Assembly: GCA_963930645.1 (NCBI GenBank)
Contig: OZ005651.1
Coordinates: 328,991,527-329,055,526 of the forward strand
DNA length: 64,000 nt
Reading direction: 5' to 3'
DNA from: Salticus scenicus
Lineage: Eukaryota; Arthropoda; Arachnida; Araneae; Salticidae
Shown here: positions 44,484 to 56,252 of the stretch, one piece after another
Numbering within the stretch: the stretch's first letter is position 1
Layout of the letters: each line of letters opens with the position of its first letter
Notes under the pieces: generated by a model
Databases searched by the model: none
What the model saw: only the letters and a program-made list of their open reading frames with translations
What the model was told of the DNA's origin: nothing
Translations under genes and position numbers: made by a program

Positions 44484-44587
44484 GGACTAAGAGCAGGATT
44501 CGACAAGGATTTATATAACTAAACATTATTAACTCTTTTTTTATATAGGAATTTTTGATAGTGTTCGGATACTTTTGTTACCGACTG
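44484..44587. mobile_element. Half copy of the palindromic Tc1-like MITE
   Basis: GACTAAGAGCAGGATTCGAC...TTTTTGATAGTGTTCGGATA...GTTACCGACTG followed by TA. It matches only the right half of 32161-32373. Confidence 0.6.
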
Positions 44588-44614
44588 TACGGCTGAATGT
44601 TTATTCCAACCACA

Positions 44615-44803
44615 TATGCCAACATTTTAATTTATTCTGGAGTATTTTTAATCCCGTCTTTATTTCGCACCACTTTATTTACAGAAAATTTTCTTTAATA
44701 TATAACTTCGATCAAATAAGAAAAAAAACACTTAAAAAAAAATAAGTGGTATGGAATAAAGGCGGGGCTAAAAATACTCCGGAATAATTTAATATGTTGG
44801 CCT
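44615..44803. mobile_element. MITE with ~62-bp TIRs, copy 2
   Basis: TGCCAACATTTTAATTTATT and TCTGGAGTATTTTTAATCCCG at the left return inverted as GGCGGGGCTAAAAATACTCC and AATATGTTGGC at the right. Sister of 11293-11492. Confidence 0.6.
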
Positions 44804-44814
44804 CCATGTTCCAA

Positions 44815-44975
44815 CTACTAAAATTCATTGCGGATTTTTTTTTTTTTTTTTTTTTACAAAATTTTGTTTTTAAAACATAGCGGATTATTTCTTTTTACTG
44901 ACATTGGTTGTAATTTCTGGTGGCTGCCGATATTCAATGAGCATAATTACCTTCTACCTCAAAGGGTTAACAAAA
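44815..44975. repeat. Repeat with AAAGGGTTAA right edge, copy 2
   Basis: Homologous to 41351-41500, with a poly(T) expansion near its start. Three different element families lie end to end here (44484-44975). Confidence 0.45.
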
Positions 44976-45332
44976 TAGCACATCAAGGAGAAAGCATTTT
45001 CAAATGAAAATAAGAAAAACTGTTATTGTTATTTTAATGTTTTATGTGTCCATTAAATGCATACGTCGTATATTGTTTTATGTGTTATATATCAAATAAA
45101 TAGGAGATATATATATTATTTACTTATTTATTTTTTATTCCATTTATTTTCATAGGCAGAAAATTTGATCACGTGGCAAGTAAATCTTTAAAAACACGGG
45201 AAATAATTTACCTGTTCCACGGTAAAAAGAAAAGAAACGTAAATTTCTCATAATGTTGAGTCTTTATAAATTTACAACAGTTTTTAGTTTATTAATATCA
45301 CACAATCAACAGATGGGAAGAAAATCATATAT

Positions 45333-45528
45333 ATTGAAAATACATTTTTCCAACTGAGTGAAAAAAATGTTCGGGCCGGGAGTCGAACCCCGGATCTTTG
45401 ACTTACAAGGCTCGAGTGTCGGCCTGGAAAGCTCAATTGTTAGACCGTTGGCCTTGTAAGTCAAAGATCCGGGGTTCAACTCCCGGTCCGGGCGTTATTT
45501 TCACTCAGTTGGAAAAATGCATTTTCAA
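45333..45528. mobile_element. Palindromic pair of tRNA-Thr-derived SINE units
   Basis: 45451-45528 (GCCTTGTAAGTCAAAGATCC through TTTTCAAT) recurs nearly perfectly inverted at 45333-45411, with about 39 bp between. The plus unit has a full tRNA-like head (next entry) and a TCACTCAGTTGGAAAAATGC tail. Any read-through transcript would fold into a ~78-bp hairpin. Confidence 0.75.
45422..45493 (+). tRNA. tRNA-Thr(TGT)-like sequence, probably a SINE head
   Basis: Acceptor strands GCCTGGA/TCCGGGC pair fully with one G-U. The anticodon stem TTGGC/GTCAA encloses loop CTTGTAA (anticodon TGT), and the T arm is GGGG-TTCAACT-CCC. The D stem is imperfect (GCTC against GACC). The sequence continues straight into SINE tail, so a retroposed tRNA derivative is likelier than a working gene. 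Confidence 0.5.
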
Positions 45529-47120
45529 TAAAAATAAATAATCAAGATTCTCAGTCTTTACAATGCATTATTTATTTATTTTTTTATTTCTCAACAAAAT
45601 CAAAAATTAATATTTCTACTTCTGAAACAGTATTACAGATCAGTAATATACCGCCGCCAGTAATTAATTAAAATAATATATATCATTAAAATGAAAATGA
45701 AAGTAGATATTTTGAATCTCCGTTTACTTTTCGCTATAATTTTACGTGAGCAAAATAAATAATTTACAACAATTTTTCTGCTGTAACTTTTAGCAATGCA
45801 ATTTAATAAAAATGTGTTGAGGTGTTTTATATTTTATTTTTTTCATTAAGTTTGAGATATCATTACTCATAATTACCTTAATTAGAAGTACAGTCCGAAA
45901 GTAAATTTCTATGTACTCTAAAGTCATAAATAATAATAAAAGCCTAATAAAATAACTTATTGATAATAGCTGTCTTTTTATTTTATATTTTACAATTGAG
46001 ATAGTTTTGGATAAAATTCAAACTAAGTAAGCAAAATATTACTCACTTCTTTCCGAAAATTGCCATTATTTTATTATGAGTTTTATTTAAACAAGATGAA
46101 AAAGATTTTGAAAACAAAATTTTCGATACAAATGTTTTAGAAAAACAAAAGGGGGGCGGGGATTAAATTAAGAATTTGTACACGATTGCATGCACGAACT
46201 AGGCATAAAATATGTTTTGTATGTAAAGGCAAAAACTAACTGCAGGCAAAAACTAACCAGGCAAAAATTAACTGCAAAATGTGAAACATTAAATGAAAGT
46301 GACACACATAAATAATAATAATAATGATGATGATGATGAAAGGAAAGAAAAAACATTTTGAAAAATGTCTTTGGAAACCGGTTTTATTTCTATTCTAAAA
46401 TATTGCTAAATATGTTTAATTTTCTATTTTTAATTCTACTGGTACATCAATAAATTTTGCTGATAAAGCACTTTTTTAATACTTTATAAATAGCTATGTC
46501 TGTGTAGTTTTCCTGACTTGTTTCTTTGATAAAAATTTCGAATTCTTGTTCATTATTACTTTCCGTGATTCAGTCGATTATCCCTTTTCTATGATAGATG
46601 ACCTTTCAGCATAAATAATACATTCTGGATGAATTAAAACAATCGCTACACTGTCACTAAAATAATTTTTAAAAACTGATTTTTTATTTTATTTTTATTT
46701 ATTTATTTTTAAGTAGAACTATAGCAGAAATCAGACAATCTTATAATTATTGCTTAACCCTCTAATACCGATGAATATTTAAACGTCCACATCCTACCGG
46801 AACATTTTAGATGTACTTTCAAAAAGTTTTTTATCTCAACAATTTAAAAATTCAATCAGTCACGTATTATTATTAATATTATTTTTTTTTTAATGCTAAT
46901 AGTTTTTGGTATGTCAGCATGTTAACACAACAGTTGCCCCCCCTCCCTTCCTCTTGCCTTCGTCTCTGCAGCTCAGACATGTAAAATCGTGCTAGTCATA
47001 TCATCAAGTCGAAGTTCCAGAGAACTCACGCAGTTCACAGTTCCGATAATCCAATTTTGATCATGCAAGTCAGCTAGCTACAAGTAATCAGTATCTTCAG
47101 GAATGGTAAACGGTGATTTC
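45529..47120. other. AT-rich DNA without gene
   Basis: AAT and GAT triplets at 46313-46338. No element edges are clear. The frame at 46168-46356 is a triplet-repeat artefact. Confidence 0.3.
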
Positions 47121-49075
47121 GACCACTGTATGTAAGGTAAAGCTAGGAGAGATGGCGCGGTAGGAGAGATTGCGCACATGGAGGATCGGAGGGAAGGAGT
47201 AGAGTATCAGCGCTGCTACTCCAGCTAGTTGTTCAACGGCAATAGTAGAGCGCCGACTTGAATGTGCATGTTGATTGTTTCGATCGTCGAAGTTAAAACG
47301 TGATTATTTTGTCTTGTTTAAAAAAATGAATGCGTGAATTTTCATATCACTTTCTAGGATTTTCTATAGAATGGCTGTAGTATAAAATACTTTTAAATTA
47401 AACGATTTCTCATAAACTATAATACTAACTTAGATTAACGGCATGGATACCAACAATTCTCTATAAAAGCAAATAGTTATTGAATAAAAGTCTGCGCAAT
47501 CTCTCCTACTGAAATAGAAGAGTTTGTGCATTTGCTACTTTGGAGAGATTGCGCATTGATTTCATTAAAGTCTATACTAGGACAGATTACGAAGCTTATT
47601 GGTAAATACAAGACAATGAGGATGAGTTTGCTGAATGTCTGGAACTGTTCCAGGTTACAACTTCGACAAACGACTGGACTAATTTAACCCATTCAAGACG
47701 GTGCATCAATTTGGAGACTGTCCCCAGAATACGAAATCGCTCATTATTCAGGAGTGGCAACGATCGGAAATGAAACCACACCTCTGGTGGTATTTACTTC
47801 TTCAGTGCCAATGTTAGCTTACGGGAAATTTATCGCAAGTTATTTAATGCTATTGTATATCTGTAATTTGTTTGTTTTTGCAATATTTTCAAGTATGATG
47901 CTCAAGTTTTGTGGTTGCTTAAACAAAAGTGTGGTAAAACTGAGTGCAAACAAAAAGTACCAGCCTTCTCAAATTTCTTTTTAAGGTCTGTAATCGTCTA
48001 ACTTTTGAATAAAATAAAATAAATCAAATTAACGATTTTTTTTTTTTTTTTTTTAAGTTGAAAGAGAAGGTTTCAAACTAAGTGAAAAATAAGTTTAGGT
48101 TTTGTGTTTTGAACATTGTGCAGAAGATTTAAACAACTTTAATAAATAATAAACGGTGGGCATATTTTGGGTTTAAAAGTGGGCGAAACCAGCCGTATAT
48201 TATTGCATACACGGTGTCGGTGTCATGCCTGACAACATCGTAATTATTTTTCCGCAGTATTTTTAGTGTCTGGCTACCTTCACATCAGTCTTTTTTTTTT
48301 TCTTATTTAATGGTAATTACCTTTGTAGAGAATTACTCTAAAAATTAAGTGGTGTGGAAAATTAAGCGGGTACTAACAATCCTACAGAATGTTAATTGGG
48401 ATGTTGGTAGGTATGCGGTGTGTTGCCCATCTTTTTGACTCGGAAATGTATTGCACACACGGTATGCAATCTGTCTCGAAAGGGTTAACTTGTGGCAGAT
48501 GGATCCAGAAAAGCTATACCATTTACAACAATACGCACGACAATTGTAAATAATAACAGATTAGATCAGCACACAAGGTTGGTTGGTTGTAGAAAAGACT
48601 ACTTTAGGATCTTAGGCCGATAGGTGGGATGCCTTTCGCGGTGGAAGTCTTTCTAAGGAATCCTAGCACGTATTTACGCGAGTTTCGGAGAAAACCACGG
48701 AAAACTTCGAGCGGCTAGGTTGATGAGGGCGACCTGAGATCGAACCCGGCACTTTCCATCTACCAGCTTTGAGTGCAGAACTACTCGGGCACTGTCAATA
48801 GACAAGAAATCATTCAATATGAAAAGAAAATGTACTCATTTTAAGTTAAACGTGTTATCTTATAGTAACATAATGTTATTTTGCAATCTTGTGGTTTCTT
48901 TTTTTTTCCCTTGATTGTTTAATATTTTTTTCTTTAAATAAAATTTCCCTATTCTTTTTAATTCTCTGATTTTTCTGATTTTCTAATTATTGAATTCAAA
49001 TTGCGCAAAATTACTTTTTTAATTAATAAATTGCACAAACTCTCCTAGTTTTACCTTACTTCTAAAGTGGCCAGG
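47121..49075. mobile_element. Decayed DNA transposon with ~25-bp inverted termini
   Basis: The left end reads GTAAGGTAAAGCTAGGAGAG (from 47132). The reverse complement of the right end reads GTAAGGTAAAACTAGGAGAG (49060 downward). Internally, GGAGAGATTGCGCA and its inverse GCGCAATCTCTCCTA recur near 47165, 47495 and 47550. A frame near 47613 includes NEDEFAECLELFQ and then a stop; a PHD-like or transposase origin is only a guess. A family-B SINE is nested inside. Confidence 0.45.
48575..48798 (-). mobile_element. SINE family B, antisense copy nested in the DNA transposon
   Basis: Starts with the complement of the (CCAA)n tail (GGTTGGTTGG) and ends at the tRNA-like head. On the minus strand it shows GGTAGATGG, GGGTTCGATCTCAGG and TTTTCCGTGGTTTTCTCC. 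Confidence 0.7.
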
Positions 49076-49309
49076 ATCATGATGATGATGGTGACGATGA
49101 CGTATAATTGAAGAAGTATGTAGATATTTACCTTGAATGATCGCATGTACAAAACTACTTTTTTTTTTTTTTTTTTTTTTTCTAGTTGTTTATTTTAAAA
49201 TATTTACTATAAAATAATAAACAGAGAGAGAGAGAAAGAGAAAGAATATGTGAGGGAAAAAAAAATCTCTCTCATTTTTACAATCATATTTTTGTGGTCG
49301 TGTGAAGTT

Positions 49310-51460
49310 CTTTCTGATGGAAATCGACTATATAATCAAAATTTTATTTTCCAGATCAGTGTTCAATCTAAATTATTGGGAGGTAATCTGAAATATATTT
49401 CTCATAAATATATGTGTTTAATGTTAAAAATTATAAGAATAGTTTCCTAGAATGATATGTCTTTCAAAAATGTGCAAAAGAGTTTTATCGTAGAAGTGCA
49501 TTCAGCGAAAATTTTCTGTTATTACATATTGTTTTATGTAAATTTTGACAAAATAAAGTTTTCATAGCTTCATAGCAATTCTACATCAGACAATTCTACC
49601 TCAAAGAAAAGTTTAAACTTTAACAAAGTTAATCCTATATAGTTTTATGGAAATTCAATATAATTAGCTTTTCGAATTATGTTTTATTCAATAATTTTAC
49701 AACTTTAAAAAAAAAAAAATTAAAATAAAAAAAAAAAACTTATATAATGTACTATATAATCCTAAAGTTAATAATAATAATAATAATAAATTCAAATTAA
49801 TATTCAATTAGCATTACTGGGGAATAATCTAAAATATGTTTCTCGTAAGTACATTTATTTATTGTTAAAAATAATAAGGATAGTTTCCAAGGGTGGGGGG
49901 GGGGGGGGGAGTTTTTTCGAAATGTCACATTAAATGAAATTTTTTATTATATTTAATAAACAATATTAAATAAAATTTAAATAATATTAAATAAACTTAT
50001 TACTTAATAAACTATTATATAATATTAAATAAACTTTAACAAAGCTAATTCTAAATAATTTCATAGAAATTCTACATCAAACAAGGCTTTAATTTAATGT
50101 ATTTCCTTTCAATGACTGTTTATTGTCAAGTGACAATTTTTAAAAATAAGGTTACTACTTGAAAAATTAAGCCAATAAAAATAACGTTGATCGACTGTAT
50201 AATACCGGAATAATCAAAGTTTTATCAACAATCAATCTGCATGATAAGGAATCTGTTTCTCAAAAATATCTATTTGTTTAACTTATAAAACAATAAAAAG
50301 GAATTTCTAGAGAAAAAAAAATTAATTTTTTAAAAATAGTACTTGAAATATCTTATTAAACGAAGCTTTTCTATCATTTTATATTTTAAGAAAATTTTGA
50401 CAAAACGAATTATTCATAGTTTCGTAAAAATTCTACATCAAACAAAGGCCTTAATTTAACATATATTAATGACTATCTTTTCAAACGATGTTTTATTAAA
50501 TAATTCTGCTATTGGAAGAATAAATCCAGTAAAGATGACAATGTAGATAATCGCCAGCATAATTCCGAAATAACCAATTTTATTTTTCAGATCAGTGTAC
50601 AATTTGTGTTATTGTGGATATTTATATTTATTTCTCACGAATACCTTTGATTAATGTTTAATATTAGGGGTGGGTTTCAAGAAAAATGCCATTCAAAAAT
50701 TTAAAAATAGTTTTACCACAGTATCGCATTAACCTTTTACAGTTTTACAGGTCAAATTCAGATCCAAATATACTTTTAATTAGTTTTTTTTTTTTTTTTC
50801 ATTATTATTTTTTTTTTTTCATATTTTGCTTTCTAATGCTTTAGTTATGAGATATTACATATTTAAATTGGAAAAAAAATTATGTATAATTTTCATGGTT
50901 CCCAATTGGGAACATCAGTGTTTAATAAATTACTCTAAGTGCGTTTCTGATTAATATCATCAAATTTGTTGTCCTTTTCAAAAATGAGAGCTATTTTAAA
51001 TATACCAACCGGTTTTTTGAAGTATTGGACACATACCCACTTACATGGATTTTTTAGTTGTGCTCTAAAAGAAAAAAAATATGAAAATGTTCATTTTTAT
51101 GATTTTCTGTACATTTCCCGTCAAATGATACAAATTAAGTTTCTGTTTCAAAAATCATCTTCTAACTATATCTGTTAAGTTCTTCAAGTCAATATTGATG
51201 AAATATAATTTTTAAACGAGCTTTTAATCTTATGTTCCCGACTGGGAAATCTGGCCTGTTTAAGGTTAAATAAAACCTTTTTATTATTAAAAGTTAATTT
51301 AAGTAAAAGCGAATTCTACGAAGTTTCATGAAAATTCTACATCGAACATGGCCTCAACCAATTTAATAACTTAATACTTTTTCAATGATTATCTTTTCAA
51401 ATGATGTTTTATTAGATAATTCTGCTACTTGAAAAATAAAACCGGTAAAAACAACAGTGC
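49310..51460. repeat. Degenerate tandem array, ~370-450-bp units
   Basis: At least four units: (C/T)AGATCAGTGT(T/A)CAAT, AATCTGAAATATATTTCTC, TTCTACATCAAACAAGGC, TTTCAAATGATGTTTTATTA and TTCTGCTACTTGAAAAATAA recur near 49388/49830/50248/50620 and 49583/50073/50430/51340. Unit lengths vary and homopolymers interrupt them. The short frames inside are not shared between units. Confidence 0.55.
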
Positions 51461-52773
51461 GACTAATCGCTCTGATATACATACATATTCAATGAAGAAG
51501 AGGAGGAAGAGAGAGGAGAAAGAGAAGTTACGATCAAATTTCATACATGAGAAAACTACTTACATGATTCGTGAAAAGGAGAATTCAGGAAGTCCGGAGA
51601 TGTATGGAGAGTTGTCAAAGGGTCAAATGTTTGTTGTCAAATAATCTGCGAAGCTGAAATTGTGATCGCTATATACCGTAGGCAGGCAACGTCAAGGACC
51701 TGTTATTGGCGATTCTTTTAAACCGGTTTCGCTTTTCTAGCCCACATATGCTTTTATTCTTCATTTAATTCTCAACGTCTCGAGTTTGGTTTAATCTTGC
51801 AATCGAAATAACCCGTGCGGAAAAAAAGAAGCTCGGACGCAAGCCTGGGCCATGCACCTTCAAGGCCGTAACCTCTTCTTAAGCAAAGGCATGCGAAAAG
51901 ATTAGAGATTATTACACATCCATAATGCACTTGCAAACACAATAGCATGAGAATGCTATTTATTTTGATAAACATTTATAATTAGATTTAGGAAGTATGC
52001 TGGTTTTATTCATTCCGGATTCTCGTTGCTAAATACTTTATGAAACTTGAAAGATTCCTTTAAATTAAATTCATTTAAATTAAACGTTTTTATGCTTAAC
52101 AAAGTTAGATTATAATGTAATTAAATTCGTTCTAAAAATGGGCATTTCTTCAAAAACTCAAATTTAGTTTTGATGAAAATTTAATTTTTAAATAATTAAA
52201 GACGGTAGCAAAATATTACACCCTGGCATCTTATTTCGTGAAGTTGATTCTATTGTTATACAATTTCGAAAAAGTTTGCATAAGCTTTCCTATTAATAAA
52301 AGAACTTAAATATTAAATTTGTAAATTTAATTATTGAAGAACTTTTTTTTTATGACCTAAATTATTTCGATGTTTACAAAAAGTCATATTTTAGTCATAC
52401 TTTTCCTCCTTCTTTCCCTCCCTCTTATCCGAAGCGATGACAAATGATTGATTATTCCTACTTTTCTGATTTATCCTTTTTGGAGTGAATGAAATAGAAT
52501 TTTCACATCAAAAAATTAGAGGGTATGTGGAAAAAGTCACTTTTTTTAAAACTGAATTTCAGTAATTATAAAACACCAAGAATAAAGAAATATCGTTAAT
52601 CATAAAACATCAATAATTGAGAAATATCAGTAATTATAAACAGACGTTGCAGTGAAATGCGCCGAAATACTGGAGTTGAATGAAGGTTGATTAATAAAAC
52701 TTTTTGAGCAAGAAATTAGTACCTGAAACTAATAGACGGAAGGTACGGCGTTCAAACCTATGTTGCGCTCGTT
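51461..52773. other. Mixed DNA without supported gene
   Basis: 51770-51900 is GC-richer with a 67-codon minus frame (51975-51772) containing RRGYGLEGAWPRLASELL, which I do not recognise and which has no supporting splice sites. The rest is AT-rich. Confidence 0.25.
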
Positions 52774-53769
52774 TAGAGTCCTGCATCGGGTTGGGTAACC
52801 CGATTTTACCCGAACCCGACCCAACCCGATCCGCGTGTCGGGTCGGGTTGAATGATTTAGTTTTCATGCGGGTCGGGTTGGCTGGATTTTTTTACTGCGT
52901 GTCGGGTTCGGATTCGGGTCGGGTTTAGTTTTCAACGAATCGGGTCGACGTGAAAACATCCTTAAAAAAAAAAAAAAAAAAAAAAATCTTAATAAAGCAG
53001 AAATTTGTTTGCTCTATATACCCAGGAAGAATATGCGCTTACCCAAATTATCATAGTAAACTAAACATCCATATCCGACTAAAACAATGAACAAGAAAAA
53101 AAAAAAAAACGTAATTATTATTTAGAACATAAGCTGTTAAAAACAGGCTACTTCTCTCACAGTAACCAGATGTATGATTCATCTATTTCGATTACTCACA
53201 CCCTCTAAACTGATAATTAATATATTTTTTTTTTCTTGCAGATGCTCCTAAGAAGTTATAGGAATGCAGATTTAAATGAGTTTAGTGGACGTTTAGTTGG
53301 CGTGTGTGACATTGAATTATTTTAATATTATTCTGTGCGTGATAAGTATTAAATAATAAAACTACAAACACTTAGCTTGAAACCCATTTTTGCACACTCG
53401 AAGTTCACAACACACATAAATAGTTAAAAATTATTATTAATTAATTTTTCAGATTTTTTAATTTTTAACTTAGTTATAAGTTAGTAATTATATTTCTAAT
53501 TCTTTTTTAAATGATTTACCACACACACAGCAGTGTGACAATAAAAATTTATTTTATTTTATAAATTAAAAATGTTTTCCATATTTTTAGATGAAATATT
53601 AATTTTCATTTAGATTCGGGGTTCGGGTAAAAGAAATCGGGTTCGGGTATAAAGAAATCGGGGTCGGGTCGGGCGCGGCTTGCCAAAAATTCTTTAGTGC
53701 GGGTTCGGGTCGAATAAAATTTATTTGTCGGGTTCGGGTCGGGTAAAATCCGACCCGTGCAGGACTCTA
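52774..53769. mobile_element. DNA element with GGGTCGGGT-rich inverted termini
   Basis: TAGAGTCCTGCA at the left and TGCAGGACTCTA at the right are exact inverses. Inside each end lie many CCCGACCC/GGGTCGGG repeats (52795-52945; 53617-53755). The core (about 52960-53610) is AT-rich and non-coding. Length 996 bp; hAT-like by style, but no 8-bp duplication could be read. Confidence 0.6.
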
Positions 53770-53906
53770 GCCTATCCAATCGAAATTTTCAATGGTTTGC
53801 TGGTGAAAAAGCTCACGATGAAGAGCCCCTTCGAAAAACCCTGCTCGCCCTCCCTCACAGAGTGTATACACCATCGTAAACAATGTTTCGGATCGAAGTA
53901 TTAGGT
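53770..53906. other. GC-richer segment between two elements
   Basis: A plus frame from about 53766 includes NRNFQWFAGEKAHDEEPLRK before a stop near 53880; not recognised, and not supported as an exon. The last 14 bases are the left TSD of the following SINE. Confidence 0.2.
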
Positions 53907-54230
53907 TGTGGTTTCACGTGGTTGGGTTTTACGTCGCACTAATGCTGCGCAGATGGGCAATTGGCAACGGTCTGGGACACACCCCTAGAGGTGGTCCGGA
54001 GACATGCCATCACAATTTTGATCCTCCATGGAAGGGATGGCTCTCCCGCTTCGGTGACCCCCCCAGAGGTATAATTTTTGATGGGAATATGGAGGACTTC
54101 GCGGCCACGACAGATTTTACGTACACGAGCCACCATTAGAGTACACGACGGTCTTTGGCCGGCTCGAGTACCTAACCCGCAATCTTCCAATTACCAGGCC
54201 GGCGCTCTACCGACTGGGCTACCGCGGCCC
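53907..54230 (-). mobile_element. SINE family A, complete copy with 14-bp TSD
   Basis: Flanked by TCGAAGTATTAGGT at 53893-53906 and 54231-54244. On the minus strand it begins GGCCGCGGTAGCCCAGTCGG (A box) with a GGTTAGGTACTCGAGCC-like B region and ends GTGCGACGTAAAACCCAACC. Two overlapping frames here (one per strand) are SINE artefacts. Confidence 0.8.
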
Positions 54231-54244
54231 TCGAAGTATTAGGT

Positions 54245-54421
54245 GTACCTACAGAGTGGGTTTATTGGAAAGTCCTGTCGTTATAAATTTGTAAAATGAT
54301 ACCATATATATATATATATTTATATTTTACCAAATGGCTCCTTAAAAGTTGTATAAATGTTGTCGAAATGAGTAAAAATTTCCGGTGTCAGATTTCTAAT
54401 CCAAAGTGACAGAATTTTCTG
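54245..54421. mobile_element. Decayed mariner-type MITE
   Basis: GGAAAGTCCTGTCGTTATAA at the left and AAATTTCCGGTGTCAG...AAGTGACAGAATTTT at the right parallel the layout of 8449-8630. Divergence is high. Confidence 0.4.
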
Positions 54422-54422
54422 C

Positions 54423-55477
54423 CCTGAAAAAAATGAAGTAGCTCAAAGAAAAAAAATAAAGATACTCAAAAATAAGTCAAATTTTGTCAAATTTGAGTAT
54501 GTCATTTACTCAAAATAATTCCGAATCTACTCAAACTTAAAAATCCCATGAACTTATTATTGAATATAAAAACATGTTCAAAAATTGGCATCGACCATCA
54601 TGAATCCCAACACACCAAACATAAATTACACGGATAAAGAAAAAAAATATATATATATATTGTGGTTCCCGAAATTTTTATGCCATCCATTTTGCTCTAG
54701 CAACTCTAGTTTATGAGGTATAATTATAGTCATTATGAACATTATCACTATTATTATTATTACTATTGTATTATTTTTATGACTATTACTATTGCTAATA
54801 TTATGATTATTACTTTTACTAGAATTAATATTATCATTCTTCTTCTTTTTTTTATTAAAATATAATTGAACTTAATGAATGTTACTGAGGAGGCGAACAA
54901 TTGAAGTGAATAATTTCTTTGGAAATTGTAAAACTCCAAGCTATGAAGAAGTAGTGGAGAATATGCTCTCTACTTTTTGTGCACTTGGTTGTAACGTGAG
55001 CATAAAACTGCACTGTCTGCACAGTATTCTGATCGATTTCCACATCGTTAAATGTATGTTACTTTTGGCCTATAACGTAGATAAGCTAAAAATCTAGAGC
55101 TGATTGGGCAAAACTGAAAACATTTTTGGAATCAGTGACCCAAATATAGCCAGAAATTTGTCAAAATTGTTAGGCACCAAAACTACTGTTGACCAGTGCT
55201 ATCAATGATGTATTCTTTCCAGTATGAAATCGCCATGAAATATAGTTCTGCAGTTTTGAGGGAATACATTTCGTGTTTAAACTCCATCTGTTTAAATTTG
55301 TAGAATTTCTTTTAATTCAGCATATTTATAATAAATTATGAAGTGAACAGATATTAATTTTAAAACAGGCGATATTTCATAAATGAGACAAGTATGTTTT
55401 TCTTTCTTAAACAAAATTACTCATTTCGAAATGAGTATGTTCATTTACTCATTTTTGAACACTTCATTTTTACAGTG
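54423..55477 (+). mobile_element. DNA element with CACTGxAAAAATGAAG termini carrying a protein fragment
   Basis: The left end reads CCCTGAAAAAAATGAAGTAG. The reverse complement of the right end reads CACTGTAAAAATGAAGTGTT, followed in both by runs of (T)ACTCA-AAA(T)GAGTA. About 1.05 kb. The inside holds the fragment at 54879-55097. The target-site duplication is unclear. Confidence 0.5.
54879..55097 (+). pseudogene. Fragment of a repeat-associated arthropod protein domain
   Basis: Residues about 10-55 read NNFFGNCKTPSYEEVVENML, then STFCALGCNVSIKLHCLHS. 'FLGN.K..NY.ElVe.ml..f..lGC.MSiK.HfLhSHLd.FP' is a pattern I recall from uncharacterised, highly repeated arthropod proteins, usually followed by an 'EEQGERFHQD' segment that is absent here. 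The frame degenerates after LIDF. Function unknown; the location between inverted termini suggests a transposon cargo or transposase-related domain. Confidence 0.4.
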
Positions 55478-56252
55478 TGATACACCAAATAATTAAATAC
55501 GACCTTTTAAAATGAGGGAAAATGTAAACTGCGTGCAGTATGTGCGTTTTGCTGTTTTTATGCTGCAATGCATTCATACTTACTTCTTTCTTTCGCAGAA
55601 GAATCGTGTTTAATTATTATGATCCGAAACAATTGTTGTGTGTGTTTGGAATTTATTATCTTTGCTTACAAAGTTTTTTTATAGTCATTCAATACCGGTA
55701 TTTGTATACATTTTAGTGCATTATATAGATTTTAGCCATAAACACAGATGTTTTCTTTTCCTGCTCCACTCCTTAATTTAATTTCCTTCCTGTTAGTTTG
55801 TTAAAGAATTGTGATTGCATTTCCTTAATTCAAAAGGATTTGTTTATATCAAATATGTATTATCTAACTCAAAGAAGAAGATAGTGACTCTATTGTTGCC
55901 AGATTAATTAATTCTTTGTTTATGGATCCAGCTTATATTCGATTATAGGCGGTTGAGATGTGTAGGGGATAAAAAATTTTATTTTCCTGCTTCGACTTCC
56001 TTTTCATGTGTTATGATCAATTTTTCTTAAAATATTTTATCCTTGCAAGTTTTTTTTTTGGTCCTATATTGGTTCCAGGTCCCCACTGCTTCCATTTGCG
56101 CCTTGACCGGACATTTCAATTTCGGTACTAATTGGACGATAAGTAGCGCGGTCATTATTCAAGACCTACCTTTTTCAAATAGACGCTTCTCGTAAAGATA
56201 ATCATCTTCACTTTATGACAACAGATGGTAGGAATCAGAACCATTGAATAGT
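55478..56252. other. AT-rich DNA preceding a LINE fragment
   Basis: 56080-56250 may be decayed LINE ORF2 sequence upstream of the RNase H part, but I cannot read conserved motifs in it. Confidence 0.25.

Noticed and set aside
51772..51975. 67-aa GC-rich minus ORF
   Set aside because: No splice sites, motif or neighbour supports it.
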